From the NCBI GenBank assembly GCA_044372405.1, contig JBILRW010000027.1, forward strand, positions 1-19,774: a DNA stretch of 19,774 nt, given 5' to 3'. A model generated the notes under the pieces. The model was not told the origin of the DNA, ran no database searches, and worked only from the letters and a program-made list of their open reading frames with translations. A program made the translations under genes and the position numbers. Source of the DNA: CANGYM01 sp044372405 (lineage in GTDB: Bacteria; Pseudomonadota; Alphaproteobacteria; JAJTHO01; CANGYM01). Shown here in pieces: positions 14,786-19,774 of this stretch (positions within the stretch are counted from its first letter, which is position 1; each line of letters begins with the position of its first letter).

Positions 14786-14814
14786 TTGTCTTTTTGATGA
14801 AAATTATGTTAAAT
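14786..14814 (+). promoter_or_regulatory. Promoter of the J-domain gene
   Basis: TTGTCT (14786-14791) and TTAAAT (14809-14814) are 17 bases apart in an AT-rich stretch, 34 bases before the ATG. A ribosome binding site candidate, GGAATAGG, lies further from the start than usual, separated by a T-run. Confidence 0.45.
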
Positions 14815-14848
14815 TGGCTTATGTTCCCTGGAATAGGTCCTTTTTTTA

Positions 14849-17800
14849 ATGGCTGATGCTGATCAAACTTATTATGATATTCTGGGTCTCTCCAAAACGG
14901 CCACCAAGGAGGAGATTAAGAGGGCCTACCGGAAGTTGGCGCGAAAATACCATCCTGATCTGAATCCAGGGGATAAAGGCGCCGAGGAAAAATTCAAAGA
15001 TGTCAACGAGGCGCATGAAGTCCTGTCTGATGATCAAAAAAGGGCAGATTATGATTCAAATGGCGCAGTAGCAGGATCCGCTACGAGAGCATCTCCCGAT
15101 AAGCCCTCTTGGTATAATTCAGGAGAATCGATCCAGGTTACAAGAGCCAGAACAAATTATATTGGAGCTAAAAAAGACGCTTTCGAAACCCTGGGACTGA
15201 GTATTGATACGGATGAATACAACGCATCACACAGTAACGACTTCCAAACAATCCTAGATAGTAATAATAAAGGTTTAGAAACAGCAAGGAATTTTACCAC
15301 ATTATACAAACGGCTTGATGCTGAGAAAGATAACGGAGTTAAGGATGCCTTCGATTTATACCTTATCAGCGTGGGAAAATCTCTGGATCCAAAATCATCA
15401 GGATATTATGATTCCGCTTCTGATGCTTTGAAGGAATTTTGCAATGTTTTCAAATCATACGCCCAGTATCAGATCAAGGCCAAGGCCGATAAGAAACCTT
15501 CACTAAGTGTTAAAGAATGGTTTCAATCTTGCCAACAGACAAAACAGGACATTTTTGATATCCAAAAGGAAATGCAAAGTCAAAATGCCGGGTGGAAAGC
15601 GACTTGGCGGGATTCTTGGTCCTATAACCCGCTAAAGTTACAACAAGAAAAAGCCAAATGGGAAATGTATCGGGAGGGGATTGCATTCCTCAACGACGTT
15701 GAGACGGCCATCGCGGCTGACCCGGCCTTTAAATCTTTTTTAGAGCAGAATCCTGACCTTTCTTACCAGCTTAATGAGATTAATCCCCAAAAAACGAGAA
15801 GCAATAACGATACCATTGACAACAAGACTCAAAAAACTTACTTCGAAAATTTTTACTTAAAAATCAAAGAGATCTACGAACCCGCCCTGGCGAATTACAC
15901 GACTTTTGTACAGGGAGAGAAGAGTAAAAAGAGTGAATTTATTCAACAGATTAACGCATATAACGAAGCCCTTAAGATCATTGGTTTGGATCCCAGTAGC
16001 TCCTATCATGAAAATTATTTTGTGCGTGATCCCGAAAATTTTTATCACATTTTTGCCCACAGGGGGAAAGAGGGGATGGACCATGCTTTGGCCTATGGCC
16101 AAAACCTGCAGACGCTTTCGGAAAAGGTGGCAACGTTACACCAGGCCCTCAAAGATAATGGGATACCGGGTGACACGATACAGAAAGACATTAAAAACCT
16201 TTTAGAGAGTGATACCAGACACACCCGTTCTCAGTTGGATGACGACTATATTACCGGAAAGACTCAAACGTTTGGTGACTACCAAAAGCAAACCTCGCGC
16301 AGTATTCAAAAAGCAGATGATGAGTTGGCGCTCCACAACCTGCGGCTAACGTTGGTAACGCTGACTGCCGATGTGAAAAGCGCCCTTCATCCAGACCATC
16401 TCAACCGTATACAATCCATGGGGAAGAGTTATGAGGATTATTACAGAAAGAGGGACTATAACACTGCCAAGGACCTTCAGTATGCAATCAACAGTTTGGA
16501 TGTAGAAAAAGACATCAGCAATGCCGCGAAAGAAGCCGCCCAAGAGATTTCTGATAATCGAAAGATTATCGCAGCGATTTTCCAGGAATGGGAAGATCAA
16601 GATCTTACTCTGAACGGCCTTGCTTCATCGGCGGAGGAGATCGAGGAAAGATTTTATGGATACGATAACTCTAAAACAGTCTCAGATATACCTAAAACTG
16701 TAGAGAGGGAGAAAAAATACTACCAAACAGAACGTGAAAAATACCAAAGTTATGAAACACATGCCAAAGCGGGCTGGACACTGATTCAAGAGTTATACCA
16801 CGCCAACGGGGGTGATGCCACCTCAACTGCTGAGCTAACAAACGAACTGAAATTTGCAATTTTTAAAAGAGTCAGAGAGAACCTGGAAAATAGTAAGGAC
16901 GACCCCAAGATTCTGGCTGTTTTACAGAATGCCAAGGATCAGAATGATTCCTTGAAAGCCATCATTGAAGACATCATGAAGACAAAGCAGCAAACCCACC
17001 TTCTGAAGGGGGAGACAGAGGCATCCTGGAAAGCCTCTCAAAACAAAATGCGCACCGAGGTTATGTATTCTGTGATCAGTGGTCTTTTTAACTCTTATAA
17101 AGATCCCATTGCTGAGGCTGAGAAAAACCTCAATAATCTGCTGACGACTGAGACTGCGGCCCGTGATCAGGCTGAGAAGGACTATGACAAGAATCTAAAC
17201 CGTTTGGGTCGTCAGGCTGCTAGGATTGGTAAAAAAAAGGAAACGGATGTCCGTAAACTTTATCCTGGTATTTTTGGAAGTGAGCTCAAAAGCCCTGAAA
17301 CCGTTCAATTACCCGAACATGAGGCTGTTGCCCCTGACGTTGAACCTGAAAACAAGCCTCCTTTAGAGGCAGTGGAACCCGTCGTAAACGGACGAGACGA
17401 ATCTGAGATTGTGGAAAAAGAGCCCGTTGTAGAACCATTGCCCGTCAAACCATGGGACGATCGAGTCTCTGAGCATCTCGACAAGCATTGGAAAAAATAT
17501 GCGATTGGGGTTTCTGCCCTTATGATAGGCACAACTGTTGCCGCTCTGGGTGTTGCGGCCCATGAATCAGGCCTTTTGGAAAAGGCTGGCGAGACCCTTA
17601 ATCATTTCATCGATACCGTGACCAGTGGCGTCCCTGTGGATCCTGCAAAAGTCCAAGCGGTTCAAAACATGCTGGGGAACGATAGTGAGTATCTGGAGGC
17701 TGTAAGAAAAGGGGGAATGGCTCTTAAGGATCAGGTTTACGCCCCAAAAGCAGAGGCCCTTTACAAGGCGCTGGCCGATGCAAATCCCGAATGGGGTGGA

Positions 17801-18517
17801 TCGGTTGATGCTGTTAAAGACGCCATAAAAAACCACTGCGATGGCGATTGGAGCAAAGCCTCCGACTTTTTAACGAGTAAAGCGGGAGATCTTGCTAAAG
17901 CAGCAGCCGAACAAAACCAAACCACAGCTCATATGTCCGTGACTTCGTTTGACACGGCAACAAACGCTTTTTTGGCCATTTCCTCGGCCATAACCACGGG
18001 TAAGGCGTGGCAGGCCGTTAAAGATGCCGCTGCAGATGCCGTTGAAGATGCTAAAACCCGCGATGCGTATGTTCAAAAAGCCACCAAAATTGGCGCCAAA
18101 GCCATGACAAAAATAGCTATCAAAACCGCTGCGATGGCGACCCCCGTGGGTATTCCCATTTTGGTTGCACAGGGCGTCAGTTCCGTGGCTGCCATGGCCG
18201 AAAGCCATGTCCAAAAATGGGCGGCTGGTGTCCGTGAAAATCACGGGGAAAAGGCCATTCAGACCCAGATGGCGGATGTTACAAAAAATGCTGTCACCTC
18301 AGCCGCATGGGCAAGCAAAACGGTCAATAAAGCTGTTGATCAAGGGGTTGAGAAATTCGTAAATGTCGTTCAATTCCCTCATTCTTCCTGGAAAAACAAC
18401 AGCTCAAAAGAAGGAACAACCGTTCTTCAGACCATGTCGCAGACAGCCGGGAATGTCGCCCAAGCTGCGCAGAATCATGTTCAGGCGTTTTTCAAAGGCC
18501 TCTCTTTTTCTCGGTGA
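14849..18517 (+). CDS. Giant J-domain protein with coiled-coil body and membrane segment
   Basis: The 1222-residue protein begins with a canonical J-domain at about 7-69: YYDILGLSKTATKEEIKRAY, the HPD tripeptide at 35-37, then FKDVNEAHEVLSDDQKRADY. J-domains stimulate the ATPase of DnaK. There is no Gly/Phe region, zinc finger or C-terminal DnaJ domain, so it is a class C co-chaperone. Residues from about 90 to 800 are charged and almost wholly helical, rich in Lys, Glu, Asp, Gln and Asn, with likely coiled coils. A Pro/Glu/Val-rich linker follows (about 810-870). Next come a hydrophobic stretch at about 881-903 (IGVSALMIGTTVAALGVAAH) and an Ala-rich helical tail with a second weak hydrophobic stretch near 1084-1115 (ATPVGIPILVAQGVSSVAAM). 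No signal peptide is seen. Base composition is richer in A and T than in the neighbours. The body's function is unknown. Confidence 0.85.
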   Translation: MADADQTYYDILGLSKTATKEEIKRAYRKLARKYHPDLNPGDKGAEEKFKDVNEAHEVLSDDQKRADYDSNGAVAGSATRASPDKPSWYNSGESIQVTRARTNYIGAKKDAFETLGLSIDTDEYNASHSNDFQTILDSNNKGLETARNFTTLYKRLDAEKDNGVKDAFDLYLISVGKSLDPKSSGYYDSASDALKEFCNVFKSYAQYQIKAKADKKPSLSVKEWFQSCQQTKQDIFDIQKEMQSQNAGWKATWRDSWSYNPLKLQQEKAKWEMYREGIAFLNDVETAIAADPAFKSFLEQNPDLSYQLNEINPQKTRSNNDTIDNKTQKTYFENFYLKIKEIYEPALANYTTFVQGEKSKKSEFIQQINAYNEALKIIGLDPSSSYHENYFVRDPENFYHIFAHRGKEGMDHALAYGQNLQTLSEKVATLHQALKDNGIPGDTIQKDIKNLLESDTRHTRSQLDDDYITGKTQTFGDYQKQTSRSIQKADDELALHNLRLTLVTLTADVKSALHPDHLNRIQSMGKSYEDYYRKRDYNTAKDLQYAINSLDVEKDISNAAKEAAQEISDNRKIIAAIFQEWEDQDLTLNGLASSAEEIEERFYGYDNSKTVSDIPKTVEREKKYYQTEREKYQSYETHAKAGWTLIQELYHANGGDATSTAELTNELKFAIFKRVRENLENSKDDPKILAVLQNAKDQNDSLKAIIEDIMKTKQQTHLLKGETEASWKASQNKMRTEVMYSVISGLFNSYKDPIAEAEKNLNNLLTTETAARDQAEKDYDKNLNRLGRQAARIGKKKETDVRKLYPGIFGSELKSPETVQLPEHEAVAPDVEPENKPPLEAVEPVVNGRDESEIVEKEPVVEPLPVKPWDDRVSEHLDKHWKKYAIGVSALMIGTTVAALGVAAHESGLLEKAGETLNHFIDTVTSGVPVDPAKVQAVQNMLGNDSEYLEAVRKGGMALKDQVYAPKAEALYKALADANPEWGGSVDAVKDAIKNHCDGDWSKASDFLTSKAGDLAKAAAEQNQTTAHMSVTSFDTATNAFLAISSAITTGKAWQAVKDAAADAVEDAKTRDAYVQKATKIGAKAMTKIAIKTAAMATPVGIPILVAQGVSSVAAMAESHVQKWAAGVRENHGEKAIQTQMADVTKNAVTSAAWASKTVNKAVDQGVEKFVNVVQFPHSSWKNNSSKEGTTVLQTMSQTAGNVAQAAQNHVQAFFKGLSFSR

Positions 18518-18534
18518 CCTTTGCAGGTTTTCCC

Positions 18535-18621
18535 CTAAACCCTCTTCACAAAACACGTCTTCAGAACCAAACCCCTGACCTTTTCCACGTTGCCCTCGAT
18601 TTCTTCGGGATCGTCGGCCAT
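18535..18621 (-). CDS. Possible 28-codon ORF after cysD
   Basis: An ATG at 18621 opens 28 codons starting MADDPEEIEGNVEKVRG and ending in TAG. It lies in the same frame as cysD, just after the cysD stop at 18634, with four codons between. It could be a small translated peptide, the tail of a once longer gene, or chance. No family is recognised and no ribosome binding site is strong. Confidence 0.25.
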   Translation of the reverse strand: MADDPEEIEGNVEKVRGLVLKTCFVKRV

Positions 18622-18633
18622 GATCAGCGGTTC

Positions 18634-19434
18634 CTACATATGCCCATTTAATCGCAACTGCTCAAAGGCATCTTCGCCCTCTTGGTCGGTGGCGCGGCCG
18701 GCGCGTTCGGATGTTTTGCTGGCCTCCAGCTCTGCGATGATTTTATCGATGGTATCGGCCTGGCTGTCGATGGGAAAGGTGCAGGGCACGCAGCCCAGCG
18801 AGCGATAGCGTTTGCCGTCCTTGGCAAAATACAGGTTCACGATGGGGATTTCCTCCCGTTTTGTATAATACCAGATGTCGATTTCGGTCCAGTGCAGCAG
18901 GGGGTGGATGCGCACGTGGGTGCCCGGCGGCAGGTCCGTTTTGTACTGGTCCCAAAATTCGGGCGGCTGGTCCTTAACATTCCATTCGGCGTTTTGGCCC
19001 CGGGGGGAGAAAACGCGTTCTTTGGCCCGGGTGGGGTCTTCGTCGCGGCGAATGCCGGCAAAAACGGCCTCAAAATTATGTTTGGCCAGGGTTTGCTTTA
19101 ACCCCTCGGTCCGCAGCGCGCCGCAGCAGGTCAGGCGGCCCCGGGTGTGGTTCATGCCATCGGCAATGGCTTCGTCATTGCAGCCAATGACCAGATCCAG
19201 ATTCCACTTTTTCACCAGCTCATCCCGAAACCGCAGCAGTTCCGGCATGTCATAGGTCGTGTCGATATACACCAGCGGAAAGGGCACGTGGCCGACGAAG
19301 GCCTTGCGCACCAGATGCAGCATGACGTTGCTGTCCTTACCGATGGACCAGAGCATCGCCAGGTTTTTAAAATGGCGAAAGGCTTCACGGATAATAAAGA
19401 CGCTCTGGGCCTCGAGCTGGTCCAAGTGATTCAT
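18634..19434 (-). CDS. cysD: Sulfate adenylyltransferase subunit 2 (CysD-like)
   Basis: CysD is the catalytic subunit of ATP sulfurylase, which with the GTPase CysN activates sulfate to APS. The 266-residue protein has the PP-loop as SIGKDS at 30-35 (WSIGKDSNVMLHLVRKAF), then HTRGRLTCCGALRTEGLKQT, GIRRDEDPTRAKERVFSPRG, HPLLHWTEIDIWYY and YRSLGCVPCTFPIDS. SIGKDS in place of SGGKDS and an end of the type LR.nGHM mark the CysD branch that ends 'LRxxGYM'. No cysN, cysC or cysH adjoins within the window; the convergent J-domain gene lies directly downstream. A good promoter is visible upstream. Confidence 0.92.
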   Translation of the reverse strand: MNHLDQLEAQSVFIIREAFRHFKNLAMLWSIGKDSNVMLHLVRKAFVGHVPFPLVYIDTTYDMPELLRFRDELVKKWNLDLVIGCNDEAIADGMNHTRGRLTCCGALRTEGLKQTLAKHNFEAVFAGIRRDEDPTRAKERVFSPRGQNAEWNVKDQPPEFWDQYKTDLPPGTHVRIHPLLHWTEIDIWYYTKREEIPIVNLYFAKDGKRYRSLGCVPCTFPIDSQADTIDKIIAELEASKTSERAGRATDQEGEDAFEQLRLNGHM

Positions 19435-19467
19435 AAAAAAACGGGCCTTTCATCGAAAATAAGGTGA

Positions 19468-19496
19468 ATCTTAACAAAACCCGTTGTCTTTCACAA
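19468..19496 (-). promoter_or_regulatory. Promoter of cysD
   Basis: On the minus strand TTGTGA (19491-19496) and TAAGAT (19468-19473) are separated by 17 bases. The start codon is 33 bases downstream of the -10 box. Confidence 0.55.
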
Positions 19497-19498
19497 GA

Positions 19499-19522
19499 TT
19501 TTCATTTTGGTTTTCATTTTGG
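19499..19522. repeat. Two perfect 12-base direct repeats
   Basis: TTTTCATTTTGG occurs twice head to tail and a third unit begins (TTTT). It lies immediately upstream of the cysD promoter. Confidence 0.8.
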
Positions 19523-19526
19523 TTTT

Positions 19527-19631
19527 CCCTCTCCCGCTTGCGGGGGAGGGTTAGGGTGGGGGCGTCGCCGCAAACGAGACGTTTTTTGGTTTCGGCCCCT
19601 CTCCCCCGCCCTCTCCCCAGGGGGGAGAGGG
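19527..19631. repeat. Dispersed GC-rich repeat with two hairpins
   Basis: The first hairpin at 19527-19550 pairs CCCTCTCCCGC with GCGGGGGAGGG; the second at 19609-19631 pairs CCCTCTCCCC with GGGGAGAGGG. Between them is GGTTAGGGTGGGGG. The translation 'SPACGGGLGWG...PLSPALSPGGRG' is the known mark of an intergenic repeat spread across many proteobacteria, so the open frames here are not genes. Confidence 0.75.
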
Positions 19632-19660
19632 TTTTTGTCCCCAGGGCTGTTCATTTCAAA

Positions 19661-19735
19661 CGTCATCCCGGACAAGCTCGCACAGCGAACGCAGATCCGG
19701 TATCCAGCGCAACTGTCAAAAGGCACAGCCTTTTG
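19661..19735. repeat. CGTCATCCCGG-type repeat with a terminal hairpin
   Basis: CGTCATCCCGGACAAGCTCG begins a unit related to the core of the MITE-like element (reverse complement CGTCATCCCGGACC). The stretch ends in the hairpin CAAAAGG-CACAG-CCTTTTG at 19717-19735. No gene is present. Confidence 0.55.
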
Positions 19736-19774
19736 CCTTTATATTCTTTAAAAAACAAAGAATAAAACGCTTCG

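Noticed and set aside
19464..19765. Two plus-strand open frames at the right end
   Set aside because: Their sequence (SPACGGGLGWG and SPALSPGGRG type) is the translated mark of a known intergenic repeat.

Overview
The window looks like a chromosomal segment of an alphaproteobacterium. The best clue is a short operon of integration host factor alpha followed directly by a MerR-family regulator of the 'HVLRFWET' type, an order I associate with this class. The order within the class cannot be fixed from here. Biosynthetic genes (hisH-hisA-hisF, ilvC, cysD, murC, apt) argue against a strongly reduced obligate parasite. Unrelated short operons, two toxin-antitoxin modules and many dispersed palindromic repeats point to a repeat-rich, rearranged genome. 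No tRNA, rRNA, CRISPR array or prophage was seen.

Layout. 1-333: a half copy of an inverted-repeat element and no convincing gene. 334-2462 (minus): hisH-hisA-hisF, tightly coupled, with a 7-base tandem repeat directly before the hisH start. 2463-2947: a 123-base imperfect palindrome and a complete 112-base MITE-like element with 21-base perfect ends. 2948-3256 (plus): a small unknown protein. 3295-5287 (minus): an iron-uptake operon (FtrB-like cupredoxin, FTR1 permease, YgfZ-like protein) behind a promoter that carries a Fur-box-like sequence. 5362-6002 (minus): a HigB/HigA-like toxin-antitoxin pair with a visible promoter and operator. 6087-7481 (minus): murC. 7834-8464 (plus): an AbrB/MazE-type antitoxin with a Doc toxin. 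8495-9412 (minus): a glycerophosphodiester phosphodiesterase-like protein. 9473-10501 (minus): ilvC. 10571-10795: a probable frameshifted gene remnant. 10981-11786 (plus): ihfA-merR. 11992-13596 (plus): a HerA-like ATPase. 13599-14682 (minus): lipoprotein-apt. 14849-18517 (plus): a 1222-residue protein with a J-domain, the most unusual gene here. 18634-19434 (minus): cysD. The right end is a cluster of dispersed repeats.

How the genes work together. HisH and HisF form the glutaminase/cyclase pair acting directly after HisA. The cupredoxin and FTR1 permease probably move iron across the inner membrane; YgfZ, linked to iron-sulfur cluster maintenance, fits an iron-regulated unit. The toxin-antitoxin modules each have operator-like palindromes at their promoters. 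The J-domain protein has no recognisable partner nearby, so its role is open.
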